Shown: positions 1 to 12,939 of the stretch, piece by piece
Position numbering within the stretch: position 1 is the first letter of the stretch
Layout: every line of letters begins with the position of its first letter
DNA from: Trileptium ribeirensis
Taxonomy: Eukaryota; Nematoda; Enoplea; Enoplida; Thoracostomopsidae
Assembly (NCBI GenBank): GCA_030248225.1
Contig: JASANE010029140.1
Coordinates: 1 to 64,000, forward strand
Direction: 5' to 3'
DNA length: 64,000 nt
Notes under the pieces: model-generated
What the model was told of the DNA's origin: nothing
What the model saw: the letters and a program-made list of their open reading frames with translations, nothing else
The model's database searches: none
Made by a program: the position numbers and the translations under genes

Positions 1-32
1 CAAACGTATTGCTGATTGGGGTAGTTGCCAAA

Positions 33-285
33 ATGTTAACCATTACACTTTGAACAGGATTTTGTGTATTCGGTTAAAATGTTGTCCATTACTCTGTGGA
101 CAGGATTTTTTGTATTCAGTAAAATGTTGTCCATTACACTGTGGACCGGATTTTTGGGGAATTTATAAATGTTGGCCATTGGAGTGCGGCCAGGATTACT
201 GTAAATGTTGGCCATTGGAGTGTGGCCAGGATTATGGGTTTTCGATAAAAGTTTACCATTAGGCTGTGGTCAAGATTAATCCACC
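33..285. repeat. Degenerate tandem repeat, unit about 36-46 bp
   Basis: Five to six head-to-tail copies of a unit that starts ATGTTG(G/T)CCATT and contains TGTGG(A/C)CAGGATT follow one another, at about 33, 78, 124, 168, 204 and 249. The first and last copies are the most decayed. The plus-strand frame from 50 to 262 stays open and would give a Cys-rich repeat peptide (KC-x-PL-x-CGQD). There is no start context, promoter or homology to argue that it is a gene, so I call it a minisatellite. Confidence 0.8.
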
Positions 286-286
286 T

Positions 287-786
287 CGTAACGATCCGTA
301 TGGATCTGTTACATAAGTAAGAAGTGGAAACTTGACACATCACTGGACACTGACAAAGATTCGCCTTACACAAGGATTTATCTTCCGAAAAGCACGCTGT
401 TAAAATATTCTTTCTCATTTCTATTGCTTCTCCTTCCTCAATCTTCAGCTATCCATTTAGTTACACTCTTAAAACATTTTTGTGCATGCTACTATAATAG
501 TGTTAAAATATTTCAGATGGCGACACCCGAATCTACTCACTCAACTTTGAGTTTTCCAGAAACAATAATACACCAACATAGCGATAACTATTTTCAGCAA
601 ACTTCTAAATAATAAAGTCCTTTATATCTTACACCAATGCCCAAAACGCCGAAAACTTTCAAAATTATAAAATTCAAAATCAAATTCTAAAAACTGGAAT
701 ATCAAGGTTCATTTTACAAAATTCTAGGCTCTATTGGACGCATACTATAGAAATATTAATGCTTTTATTGTGTTCAGTAACCCTAG
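287..786. other. No recognisable gene
   Basis: AT-rich sequence with short ORFs only (up to 94 aa). I see no domain, RNA gene or repeat end until the TIR element starting at 787. Confidence 0.5.
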
Positions 787-1261
787 TGCGTGAGTCCACT
801 TCAGGTGCATACACCTGCTTTGTTCTTTTGTCAACTCAATTCACGATCGTAAACGCGATGAACTCGAACAAATCACGATTTCCCATTATGTAAGCGAACA
901 CGATTTGCGACGCAACAACGCGTAGGCCCTACTCGAGGTTATTATTTTGCGATTAAGCATTGCATTTTGCTGACCGCGTACGAGTGAATACGCTATTACC
1001 AATCGCGTTTTTCTCGTATGCTATAATACACTGCGGGCATTGCTTTCTCATACAGAATAACATTTAATGAACGTGGACAAACGTGCGAAATAGAAAAATG
1101 TGCGCGAACGCTAATTCCATCATGCAACGCATAGCCCATATTCGCTTACACAAAAATGCCAATACCAGTTGCAGCAAGTGAACGCGAATTTCTGCCCAAA
1201 TCAATTCGTGATTTTGACAAAATAACAATGTTGCTGTGCGTACCTAACGTGGACTCACGCA
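787..1261. mobile_element. Non-autonomous TIR element, 475 bp, 3-bp target duplication
   Basis: The left end reads TGCGTGAGTCCACTTCAGGT and the reverse complement of the right end reads TGCGTGAGTCCACGTTAGGT. They form an imperfect inverted repeat of about 27 bp. TAG flanks both sides (784-786 and 1262-1264). The interior has no coding potential. The same TGCGYGAG-type ends recur in two nested elements at 35394-36221. A 3-bp duplication fits PIF/Harbinger-like or Zator-like elements; the superfamily is inference. Confidence 0.8.
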
Positions 1262-2153
1262 TAGCACCTATAGACACTTGCTAGGCCTCTAAAAACTACA
1301 AAATTGAAAAAGGTCTAAATTGTAAATTCAAATTTTGGCAGTTGTCCAGCGCGGGAAACTCAATTTTAGCAGTCGTGCAATGCACCTATTTTACTAAAAT
1401 TATAATATTTTATTATTTTTTGCAACATCCCACAGGAATACTGACATACCTACTGTAAGCATAAATTAATATCAATTGGTTGAATAGGTCAAATAACCAA
1501 TCAAACACGTAAACAAACTCATTTAGTAAAAATTTCAGTTTTGGAATTTTTAAACATTGATAAATCGAAAACGACTGCTTTGACAAACATCATTATAGCT
1601 AAGAAAACTGGGCTCTCCAAATTTGGGGGCTCACATTTTCAAGTGCCCCATAGCAAAACCGAGTGCTCCCGGTTCGTGTCCCTAACAAAATTTTGGACTC
1701 CCCGGTTCATCGCTTCTTAGCAAATTTGTTTCGAATCGCTCCAAAGGAATAAAATTGATCAAAATTTGTACTAAAATTGCCTCCTGAAAGCAAAAATTTC
1801 GCAACTTTGGTCAAAATTCGATTCGAATTTGCTTTTCCTACCCATAAAAAGCGTTTTGTTAGTGTTTCTATTTTTAACAGTTTTCTCTTGGCAAAATGCC
1901 CCTTGTCAAAATATTATAATTTTTTGGGACCAAGGGGCCCTCGGTTCATGCCCCCTCCGCAAAATTTCCAGCGAACGGAGAGCGCAGAGAATATAGTAAC
2001 ATTGGACGGAAGAATTCTGCATAAAGTTAAAAGATTCCTTGATCCGCCGCTTCGAAGAAGCTTTACAACTGCAAATGTCGGAAGCTCATTAGGTGCCGGG
2101 TACTGTAATATTTTGAGCAAAAAAATTGCGAAAATATATTATTGATGTTTTAC
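1262..2153. other. No recognisable gene
   Basis: AT-rich sequence. Around 1610-1960 a phrase like CC(C)GGTTCRTG recurs (about 1668, 1700, 1932), suggesting a decayed repeat. The 122-aa plus-strand frame at 1777-2145 shows no domain. Confidence 0.4.
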
Positions 2154-2406
2154 GTGTGGCAAAGACACAAATTTCTTGCCCATTATTTACCGGCACTACA
2201 TCCCCTTTACTTAAATCTCCATATAACTCACTTTCTCTTGTACGTCCCCATCCCGCAACAACACACATCGTTTTAGCAATCGGCGCAAGAATGGGTAAAC
2301 TGATCGGCATGACATCGCTTGTTTTGGCAGCAGATGGGTAGATTTTCAGCAGTGCTATATCGTACGATCGAGGAAAGTATCGATGAAACAACGGATGCCT
2401 AATGAT
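2154..2406 (-). CDS. Trypsin-like (S1) serine protease, single internal exon
   Basis: The minus-strand translation contains HPLFHRYF, then SYDIALLKIYP, then MCVVAGWGRTRE. These match the S1 protease segment carrying the catalytic Asp (DIALL) and the GWGRT motif. The exon is bounded by a pyrimidine-rich CAG acceptor ending at 2407 and a GTAAAA donor at 2153, giving 253 nt. I could not find the His exon upstream or the Ser exon downstream with confidence, so catalytic competence is unknown. It may be one exon of a gene with long introns or an isolated remnant. The family assignment is established from motifs; the exon borders are inference. Confidence 0.7.
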
Positions 2407-3338
2407 CTGAATAATGATCAAGAGTATAAATGAATGCAGAATTATCAAAAGTTGGCAGTAATCTGTTTGGTTTATATAACCATAAATATATATCATGTCA
2501 CAACAGCTAAACACAACTAAATAGTGAACTTTTGAATAAATCCGTTTATGAGCCCGAAAAATTGCGAATAGCAATAGAACCGCTGTTAAGTTTTCGCGGC
2601 CTGTTCGAGAACAATTGGCAAATTTTTCGCGAACGATTCGCGAAAAAATTGGTTTATTTCTGTCCGTGGTTGTACATTACTTACGGCATCACATCAAAGG
2701 CACAGTTAAAGTAGTTACTTCGGTTAACAGAAGCACCTGTCGAAAGCGTTAAGTTCCAGTTAGTTAAATTCTCTATTTGACTAATAACTTTACACTCAAT
2801 TGGATGTGGATCAACTACTACTAAGTGGTGCTCGATGTTGTATAACCAAAACAGTGAACGTTCCGCCAAAGACGGCCCGAACAACCCTGTGCGTCAACAT
2901 GTGTGACCGCACCAGTATAACTTCTCCAGATGCAATTGCCGAAGTAGCAAATAGTAAGAACGCAAATGTGCACAATGGTTACTGGTTTATGACAGGATTA
3001 ACAAAAATTACAGTAACAACAAAAATAAACCTTTGAAACTTTGTGACTAGTTTCGCCAAATTCCACCAAATTCATATGATGTGAGCCAAGTACTGCTGTA
3101 TACATAAGAGGCCTTGGACTGAAACAAATAAATTCCAACATTAAAACAGGGAGAGCTAAGTTTCCTCAAATAGCGCACAATATTGCGACAATTATTCTTT
3201 AATCCGTCTGTTCTTCGCACGATGCATGGTTAACAGAAAAACGCATGCAGGAATCGGGATTTTTGTCTTAAAGCCGTATCGTATGAGGCAAAACTCTGTT
3301 AATACTGGCTGTAGATATCTTGTATTATTTTGCAGATA
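2407..3338. other. Possible intron and 5' part of the serine protease gene; nothing firm
   Basis: If the exon at 2154-2406 belongs to a live gene, earlier exons should lie here on the minus strand. A 67-aa frame at 2681-2884 (minus) has no clear protease motif. No His-containing TAAHC block was seen. Confidence 0.35.
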
Positions 3339-3462
3339 TTTTGTATCTTATGGTCAATATGTAAGATATTTTAATTTCTTACAGACAACCGTAAGACATT
3401 TTAGTCTTTTACAGTGTCTGTAAGAGATTAAAACATCTTACAATTGGCCATAAAATACAAAA
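3339..3462. repeat. Imperfect palindrome (hairpin), about 124 bp
   Basis: The left arm from 3339 (TTTTGTATCTTATGGTCAAT) pairs with the reverse complement of the right arm ending at 3462 (TTTTGTATTTTATGGCCAAT). The arms run about 50-60 nt each and continue through TCTTACAGACA. The centre is itself partly palindromic. It resembles a hairpin MITE or a small-RNA precursor; no target duplication was resolved. Confidence 0.75.
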
Positions 3463-5303
3463 GTGCCATATCGCTAACCACATGAAACTGAAATATTATA
3501 CAGCTAGCCTTAACAGATTTTTGTTGTATGAGCAACGGAATGAAGTAGCTATACACGTAGTTTTGTATTTGTACTGTTCTCATTATTTCTTACCTATTGC
3601 GAAAATTCGACACAATTTTTGGCCATTCGGGGTCGCGCAATTTTGATGATTTTGGAGTATAGCTATTGCCAGATGCACCGAATCCGTATACAGAATCAAA
3701 TCGTTTCACCGAAAGTTGTATCCTTGGTGACATGCCAGAGAAGCGGTTTTCCAGCTGTGAGCCAAAGTTTAAAAACACCTCGAAAATGAAATTTGGTATA
3801 TTTTGAGGAGCAAGCTTTTTGCTTGCTGGGGGTGACCAACATATTTAGTGTTATTTAGCTCATCTAGAATGTGTCTGTAGGTTTTTAGGATTACTGAATA
3901 CTGTTAAATCAATATGAATTAGCGTGATAAGCATCAAATAAAGCAAATTCTGGGACCAACAACGTACAAATTACTGTTCAAATTAATTATTTCCAAAAAC
4001 TTGATATTATACATTGCAAAACTATTAGTATTTTCGGCTATTGGGGAACGAAATAAAGGACCCTACGATTTCGATTAGGTTATTAAAATTACCAAAGCGT
4101 TGCAATCTTAAAGAATTGACGGCGTATAAATTCCATCGTGCGATTTTTAAAGAGGTCCAGGGAACTCAATTTAAAACGACCACAACAGAATATTTCAGAG
4201 GTACTCATCAGAAATGATAGCGGGCCGCTTGATAATTGAGCTGCTCCAAGCATTTTATGGAACTCTTCTTCGCTCGCTGCTTGTATTATGCTCCCTCAAT
4301 CACTTTTGAGATAACAATCACTTTTGGCGCGCACTGTAGATTTAAACCGGCTTCCGCATCATGAAACCAAAACTGTTACCGAAATTTCGGGAAATAAAAT
4401 CTAACAGATGTATAGACCGCCTCTACAATGGTATTAATTTCTTAAAGCCCGCATTTAAATAAACAGAGTGAAATTTGGCCGCCACAGGTGACATTCCGTG
4501 ATATCCACATTTGAGCATCATCTTGTCTGTCGTTAAATTTTACAGCTAATTCCTGTAGATCAGCTGTTATTTTATAGTTAAGAATGCGCATTCGAACAAA
4601 ATAATTATTCTATTATACAGCATCAAACCCTATTAACACAGTCATAAACGGTTCTTTCTCAAACTTGTTTTATTATGTGGACGGTTACCGCCTCTATCCC
4701 TGGGAAATTTTCTGTCGGTTTCTTAATCATTCATTTCTGATGCCATCCAATATTTTAGCATTGTCGTGTTACACCACGTCGGTTCGCACTTTCTTCTTCA
4801 AGGAAGTCATACTGCAGCACTAGGCACTAATCGACCGAAGCTGTAGCATCGCAAAAAATATCGAAAGATCACCATAAAGGAACTGAGATTTTAGAACACG
4901 AATTAGGCGCAAGAATCTTGCAAATACGATAAAGCCGTTTGTTAAGAGCCTTTCAGAGATAGGTAAACACATATGTATTTAATGCTTCGAATCTTGCATG
5001 ATGTCAATATTAGGTGGCGGTTATTCAGTACGTGGGTGCGACGATTCCCAGATACGTGTGAGAAAAACCCCTTACGGATTTTTCTCGCCTTTGTAGTAAA
5101 GCTAGCACTAAGTTATTTATGCAAGTGAAAGATAAACTGCATACACCCAGGATTGCTTTCCAAAAATCCGTATAGTTTGTCCGCGGGCTTTTTAAAAAAT
5201 TCAAGTTTTGGAACTATAGCAGTTATATCTGCGCATTTGAAATGTAAATATTACTGCGTATTAGAGCCGTTTATCCAGGCTGAGCCAGCAGGAAAACGCT
5301 TTA
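3463..5303. other. No recognisable gene, 1.8 kb
   Basis: AT-rich sequence with only short frames. No domain, RNA gene or clear repeat border was seen until the repeat at 5304. Confidence 0.45.
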
Positions 5304-5728
5304 TTGAGCGGAGCGAGGCGAAGCCGACCGAAGCGTTTTTATTTTCTGTCTGGGAGTAAAAAGGTCTATGTCCGTCCGTTCGTTCGTTCGTTTGGCCCGA
5401 CGGATCTCAAGAACCACTGAACCGATTTTTAAAAACTTTTTTTGAAAGCCTATCATGTCAGAGTGTGCACCTGATATTTGGGATTAAAAAATTTTCAGTG
5501 GTTAATTAGTAATTAGCTAATTAGTTAAGCTAATGCAGCTAAAATAGAGAATTTTGCAATATTTGTGTTATTTATTGAAATAGAATCGTTTCGATCAAAC
5601 CATTATAGGGTTTTTTGGGTCGAAAAATTCAAATATAATATTTTTACCAATGATAAAGCCCTATGCAACGTAGTTACAAGAACACAAAATTGAGTACATT
5701 CGTAATGCTACAGCCCAAGCTCCGCTCA
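5304..5728. mobile_element. MITE-like repeat with GAGCGGAGCG ends, copy 1
   Basis: It begins TTGAGCGGAGCGAGGCG and ends GCTCCGCTCA, an inverted pair. The body includes TTTTTATTTTCTGTCT, a TCCGTTCGTTCGTTCG microrepeat and GGATCTCAAGAACCACTGAA. The same body and ends occur at 16437-16936. A related, more decayed piece in reverse orientation lies at about 9735-9905. No coding content is visible. Confidence 0.65.
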
Positions 5729-6544
5729 CAAATGTAGTTCCATTACCGACTAGTCTTATACTTATAAAAGTCCCACGTAAGATGAGTAGAACCCAACTAT
5801 AATCACTCGCATTTTGCATCTTACAACTTAATCGTCAAGCTCCTAAATATTACAGTGTAGCAGGAGATTACAATGTTATTGTTTTGGATATTGCTGTTGC
5901 CCTAACTAATGCTTTACAGCGCAATTAACATGGAGATACTGGAATTTAAATAAATATAGTCACGCAATTTGTGAGAACAAAATTTGTCATTTAATCATCA
6001 TTTAATGAGAGCGACAGCAACGAAATTTTCTATCTTGTTTTGTCGTAGCTCAAAACGTTAATTTACAAAGTAATATCTTAAAAGGAACTTCAGTGTACAG
6101 CGGACAGAATTTAGCTGTCTCCATACCTGGACCAAGTGCAAAGTTAAGACGACGACAGTTCTATAGTTAAAACTTTTGGAAATATATATCACCAGCCTTG
6201 GATATAATACGAATTTCTCGAACCCGGAATTTAGGTTAAAGCGACCCGTCATTGGCGGAGAACGTGCAACATTTAGGGCCGCGTGACTGCCAGTGTGATC
6301 ACATTAAATGATACAACTAATTGTAATTTTGCGTAATAATTGATAATAATATCAATTATATGAAGGCTTACTATCACTTCTATTTCTTTTAAACATCCTT
6401 GGAGTAAAACCAAGAGAACAGCGACTAAGTGAACCACTTCTTATAACTCGTCGATCCGAACGTTGCATTGCACCATGATTCATAGGTGTAGCGTCGTTGT
6501 CCGTTTCCTTTTAGATAGCTTGTCCAGGTTTTAATTATTCTTGC
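5729..6544. other. No recognisable gene
   Basis: AT-rich spacer before the kinase remnant. Short frames only. Confidence 0.4.
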
Positions 6545-7739
<1,195 letters not shown>

Positions 7740-7746
7740 AGTAATA

Positions 7747-9511
7747 GGGTCATTTCACGAAACCATGTACTTTTGAAACACCACTTTTTGAAGTCAAAAT
7801 GAAACGTTTTGGTATGTACAGTCTCTAGACCCCTTCCGACATTAAAACCCTGAATTTTTCGAATAACGATGTCTCTATGCAAAAAAGCTACCTGAAACCT
7901 GCTATATGGGTCGGAAAGGGCCCCCTTGGGGGTCAAACTTTAATCCGAAATAATTCATTATTCTATAGGTTGACGCAGTGACACGCGAACCATGGTCTGT
8001 TTTATGCAAGTCGAACCAAAATGGTCCCCGTTAAGCCATTTGGAGCACTTGCGACCTAAAATTGGTGCCGCTAGGGCCCTTTCGGGGTTAAAAATCGACG
8101 AATTTAGAACAAGCCTATCGCAGAAGTTTTTCTAGCGCAACAGAGACAGCACCTACAGATACCATTTTATGCTCACAAACCAATCATGAGCGGGGGATGT
8201 CCGACAAAAAATTTCAGGCAGATCCTTAGGCCTTGTAAAAATTGGCACCCGGATGTGTTAGTCGGGTGGGCTACACCTGAGGTAGGGGGCTACATTTCAG
8301 GTCGGGGGCCTACACCTTCCTACAACATACATTGCGTGAAACTTTGGCCACTTACAGATTTTCCAGATTTATTTTAAGACACTGCTGCTGTAAAACAAAC
8401 ACAATTTATGTATGATTAGCTTACATTTAGGTGATGATACCAAGCACAATGCGAAGAATATATGTGCGGACAGGCAGAAGGGTTCCCTAGCTACCCAGTT
8501 AACAGCACGACCCCATATCATGGTACAATAATGATGAACTTATATACTAATATGGTTCTTGCCACCTTCAGTTTCTTTTATTCTACATGCGGTCCGGGGG
8601 CTACATTTTCATTAAAAATTTTTAATACATGGGTCGATTCTAGTGGGGCGTTACTATGTTTCTATCCGGGCCTATTGTAATACTGTATGCTAAATTTGGC
8701 TTTTTTAAATTTAGTCTTCGTAGGTCGGGGGGGGGGCTACATTTTGCATACCCCATTTTTGTCTCTTTATGAGCTTCGACCTCATAATCAAACAACACAT
8801 GGACAGACGCTAATATTCTTTTTTTCAATAACACCTTTACTGATTACGATTACCGTTATATAGCATTTTTGGCGCTAGTGCACTTTGATGTTATTTACCA
8901 GCGTATACAAGCTGCCAGATTTGACCGTGGTCGGGAGGGGGGCTACATGTCACGAAAAAAATTTTCGGAAGTTTGACGTCAGCTTCAGCGTCAATGCTTA
9001 CTCCAAAGTTTTTGCGGAAAAGTTAGGAAATACCAAAAGATCAGTGAAATGAAAAACACACATATGTATTAAGTGCTGGCGATACGCCGAACGTTTATAG
9101 TGGGACATGTGTTTTTGGCTTCATTTGGCCAACCCGGTTTCAAGGCCTCTGGATTCTGCTATGTTAGGAGTACAGAGGTCCACCATTAAATTTCCTTCCA
9201 AAAGAGGAAGGTCAGCTTCAGCGTCAATGCTTACTCCAAAGTTTTTGCGGAAAAGTTAGGAAATACCAAAAGATCAGTGAAATGAAAAACACACATATGT
9301 ATTAAGTGCTGGCGATACGCCGAACGTTTATAGTGGGACATGTGTTTTTGGCTTCATTTAGCCAACCCGGTTTGAAGGCCTCTGGATTCTGCTATGTTAG
9401 GAGTACAGAGGTCCACCATTAAATTTCCTTCCAAAAGACTGGTGCTATAGTCCAAAAAGTGCCGATGTAGCCCCCCCCCGACTAAAATGACATGGTTTCG
9501 TGAAATCACCC
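7747..9511. mobile_element. TIR element, 1765 bp, 7-bp target duplication AGTAATA
   Basis: The left end GGGTCATTTCACGAAACCAT matches the reverse complement of the right end (GGGTGATTTCACGAAACCAT) over about 22 bp. AGTAATA sits at 7740-7746 and again at 9512-9518. Subterminal G-runs followed by GGCTACAT recur inside (about 8280-8310, 8595, 8730, 8935, and on the opposite strand near 9470). No transposase is visible, so the element is non-autonomous. The flanks resemble the GAGCGGAGCG repeat family, suggesting insertion into an older repeat. I could not assign a superfamily. Confidence 0.8.
8978..9440. repeat. Internal tandem duplication, unit 233 bp
   Basis: Sequence starting GTCAGCTTCAGCGTCAATGC at 8978 restarts at 9211 and runs to about 9438, almost base for base. 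The few differences are single bases (for example near 9127 versus 9360). The near-identity implies a recent duplication within the element at 7747-9511. Confidence 0.9.
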
Positions 9512-9734
9512 AGTAATATATTAGTAATTAGCTAATAAATTAACTAACTATATAATTAGCATGTTTTTAACATCCTCGACTAGTAATAAACAGATTCGTA
9601 ATCAGCACAGCGAGATGTAGTATACACACCAAATAATAGACTTAAACTAATTATTCATTGACAAAAATAGGTAATTTTTGTTTGAAAACGCTAAATATAG
9701 GCTAACACACTGTACTAATTAGTCAATTACTAAT

Positions 9735-9905
9735 TAACTAAAAGAAATTTTGCCAAAAATTATATCTCTTGCAACTGCGGTACATTAGGTCTTTCAAACA
9801 AATAAATTTATATAGGCACAGTAGTTCGACGGACGTACGTACGGGCAGACGATGCCAATTTTGACCCCTCTGATGAAAACCAAACCGCTTCGCTTCGCTC
9901 AATAA
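9735..9905 (-). repeat. Decayed fragment of the GAGCGGAGCG repeat family
   Basis: The right edge reads CGCTTCGCTTCGCTCAAT, the reverse complement of the family's left end. A TCAAACAAATAAA stretch and a GACGGACGTACGTACGGG microrepeat occupy places comparable to copy 1 at 5304-5728. It probably is the right part of the repeat split by the element at 7747-9511. Confidence 0.45.
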
Positions 9906-10144
9906 CGATAAATGCAAAGCAGTTTTTGACCCAAATCCTAAAACCTAAAAGAGGTCACTGTAGCAACGCGTTTTACCCAGTCGTGTTGTCGAGATACAAT
10001 AAATAACATGATTTTTCAGGCCACTTTGCAACCAGATACGAGACAAGTCAGCCCACTATTTAGGGTGGAAGAAGTTGAAATCTGGATTCATGTCCAAAAA
10101 AGACCAAATGAAAATTTTAACCTTACATGAGCTATAGTAAACAT

Positions 10145-10534
10145 CTGGCCTGTCCACAGTGGGGGGGGGGTGGGTGGGACGCCCCACTTTCCAAATCCCC
10201 CCATGTTCGTGAGATTTTCCCCCATGTCCGTCCCCCCCACTCGGCCGAAACCCCCCATGTTCAACTAATTCCAAAAATTTTTTATGTCTGAAAATTTATG
10301 TTTTTTGTTTGCAAATTGTTTTTTAAACATTAATTACCACTATTTATAACGCTAAAATATTGTTTTTTAGCTTGAAAGTACGTTCACAGTAGTAAAAATG
10401 CATGAAAATATGGAAATATTTTGTATTTTTAAGCAAAATTTATCCCCCCACTTTGAAATTTCCCCCGAGAATGAACACGGGGGCCCCCCGAAGTTTCCCC
10501 CCCCCCACTTTTCGGAGGGCTGTGGACAGGCCAG
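10145..10534. mobile_element. 390-bp TIR element, 5-bp target duplication AACAT
   Basis: It starts CTGGCCTGTCCACAG and ends CTGTGGACAGGCCAG, a perfect 15-bp inverted repeat. AACAT occurs at 10140-10144 and 10535-10539. Both ends continue into G- or C-runs (around 10160 and 10500). There is no coding capacity. A 5-bp duplication fits the hAT5 type; this is inference. A diverged copy lies at 19247-19593. Confidence 0.85.
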
Positions 10535-10976
10535 AACATTAATCCACCCAGCCAAAGCTGAAATATTCGTGTCACTCAAAAGAATCCAACGACGAGAAAC
10601 AGAAACGATGATAGCAACACAATCCATATGAACATACCTGATACTGAAGAATAACAAAGGTAAGTTGAAACATTGCCGTTTAACAGAAAAAGTTGTCCCT
10701 TACTCCTTTATAACGCAATGTGCCGCTGTAAGCAGCCAATCAACCGATATTAGAGCAGCACCACATAAATGACTTCCGCGGTAGTTGAGAGATGCTACCC
10801 AAGGCCACGAGTGAGGTATTGACGCTTTACCACCAACAATTTTTAAACCAGACATTCGACCACCTAAACAAACGAAAATTATACATTAGCAACTTTAGCA
10901 ACGAATTCGTGGTCCGTTATTCTATGTTAACACAGACACTTTTCTTTTGCATTGCTACAAGTGCCACATTACCCAA

Positions 10977-11922
10977 GGGTCATTTCACGGTACGATGTCC
11001 TTTGGGTCGGGGGTGGGTAAAAGTGGATATTTTGGCCTGAAGCACAGAAACGTGCAGGGAACTGGTAAAATTGTTATTTATGCTATGAAGCCTCATTACT
11101 TAGCTATTTTAAACAAAAAATTTTTTGGCCTGACTTTCCTCGTAAGGGGCAGGACATCCACATAAGTCTCAAATCGACAAATACCGTAATGACTAATTTT
11201 ATGACATGTTTTTTCCGGGTAGTGCCGTGGCTCAGTATTAGAAGTTTGTGCCCGAAATTCTTTTTTGTGCAGGATTAGTCAGGTCTACACTACATTTTTA
11301 GTTACACAATTTTCTAATCTACTCCAATCTTGGAGAGTGGGAGCTGCCGATATGGGATGAACCCACTTCTACATCCCCCGTCAGAATTCTTTTTTGGTCA
11401 ATTACTCGTTATTTATGTACGGTACATAAACGTTATTCATAGATCATACCTATCCCCTGGGTACCTTGTGAACAAATATTAACCCAGGGGCTTCGTGTTA
11501 CTTACCCCGGCGCCAGGGTCAAAAGATCGATTTTAGCACATTTGATTACCCTCCCCAGACCATTGCTAGTTTGCCGTATGGTGGAGTGAGTACAACTCCA
11601 TTAATTTGTCTGTTATGGTTCTTTCCCATGAGGAAGAGAATGGTGAAACAACCTGAACTCTATCTTACGGCCGATTTGTTGATCTCAGGTTTTCAACCTG
11701 AGACATGCCGAAGGCCATTTTACGGTACTTTGCTGGGGACAGCAGAGGGTGGTATTTGGAAAGCCATAGCATCAGTATGGTTAACAAATTACTATAACGA
11801 CCTCAAATTCGGATTCCTTGACGTTTTTGGTCACAAAATGTAAAAAATTAAAATAATCGGGCCAAAAACTTATTAGTCATTTTTTTTCTGGGAAAAAATG
11901 ACATCGTAGCGTGAAATGCCCC
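10977..11922. mobile_element. Possible TIR element related to the 7747-9511 family
   Basis: The left end GGGTCATTTCACGGTACGAT and the reverse complement of the right end (GGGGCATTTCACGCTACGAT) form an inverted pair sharing GTCATTTCACG with the element at 7747. No target duplication is evident. The right-end flank is shared with the second copy ending near 13386, so the right half was duplicated together with its surroundings. Confidence 0.55.
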
Positions 11923-11966
11923 CAACCTACAAATAAGAAAAAAATTTCAATTGTCCGAAACAACTC
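11472..11966 (+). repeat. Long direct repeat, copy A (about 490 bp)
   Basis: Sequence from AAATATTAACCCAGGGGCTT to GAAACAACTCA is repeated at 12940-13430 with few changes. A frame at 11571-11843 (90 aa) is open here but shorter in copy B (65 aa), arguing against a conserved protein. The two copies bracket a retrotransposon fragment. Confidence 0.85.
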
Positions 11967-12136
11967 AGATAGATAGATTTGACTATACTGGGCTAGAAAA
12001 ACGTGCGGGAACATGAATGACACATCCATTGCATCAGCCCGTTAAACTGTGAATGACGTCAGAATCTGGGATTTAAAAACTGTGAAAGTGCAAAGTGTTA
12101 CCTTATCTTGGATTATCTAAAACGTTTTATGCCGTT

Positions 12137-12937
12137 TTAATCATGGTTTTCGACAGCAAGCCTACCAGTACTGAGAATAAACCTACATAACTTTTTAATG
12201 TTGTAATCTCTTAAGCCTTCTATATTAATTACTGTATTCCCTAGAATTTCTCTCCGACTCTCTGCAAACCTAGGACAAGCACACAGAAAGGGTTTTGATG
12301 TCTCGTCGATGCCACAATGAGAGCAATGTTTATTTCCTGTAACTTTAAACTTATGTAGGTGGAAGTTTAGCCAGCTATGCCCCGTTATTCCCTGAACACA
12401 CTGTCTTATTCTGGGTTTCGTTAATCCTAACAAATAATTACTATATTTCTTATTCGGCGTACTAATGATACTCTTTGTCTGTTTATACGTTGCTTCCTGC
12501 ATCCATCTAGTAACAAACTTTCTATGCAGAAGATTTTATCCTTGTTGCAACTTCCTTCCTTGAGATTGGAAGGATAGGTTCTGGTCCTACAAGTAGCTTT
12601 GATGAACCTCTTCGGGCTAGCTGATCAGCTGTTTCATTTCCTTCTATATTACTATGACCTGGTACCCATATAAGTGATACCTCATTCTGTTTGGACAATT
12701 CTCTTAAACTCATCCTGCACTCTGAGACTAATTTGGATTTATCCAGGTCAGCCTCAAGTGCTTTGAGAGCAGCGCGGCTGTCTGAAAAGATCCTTATATT
12801 CATATTGCGCGTTTTATTTTCTATGATATTATGTACACAAGCGTTTACCGCATATACTTCTGCTTGAAAAACACTTATATATGCACCCAGTGAGTATACA
12901 TGGTTTCTTGTCCCAATAGAGAATCCTGCTAAAGTGG
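12137..12937 (-). pseudogene. Non-LTR retrotransposon ORF2 tail: RNase H and zinc-binding C-terminus
   Basis: On the minus strand, reading down from 12937, the product shows VFQAEVYAV, then FSDSRAALKAL, then LIWVPGHSNIEGNETAD. These are RNase HI motifs of Jockey/I-type non-LTR elements. A second frame (12502-12137) has GHSWLNFHLHKF and CSHCG...ETSKPFLCACPRF, the Cys/His-rich tail usual after RNase H. The first catalytic Asp block is cut off at the border of the direct repeat (about 12938), and the two parts are in separate frames. No reverse transcriptase remains. It is a truncated, inactive fragment. Confidence 0.85.
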
Positions 12938-12939
12938 AA

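Noticed and set aside
1777..2145. 122-aa plus-strand ORF overlapping the protease exon
   Set aside because: No recognisable domain; it lies in decayed repeat sequence opposite a better-supported exon border.
11215..11260. Phrase CCGTGGCTCAGTATTAGAAG resembling a tRNA A box
   Set aside because: No B box or cloverleaf follows within a usable distance.
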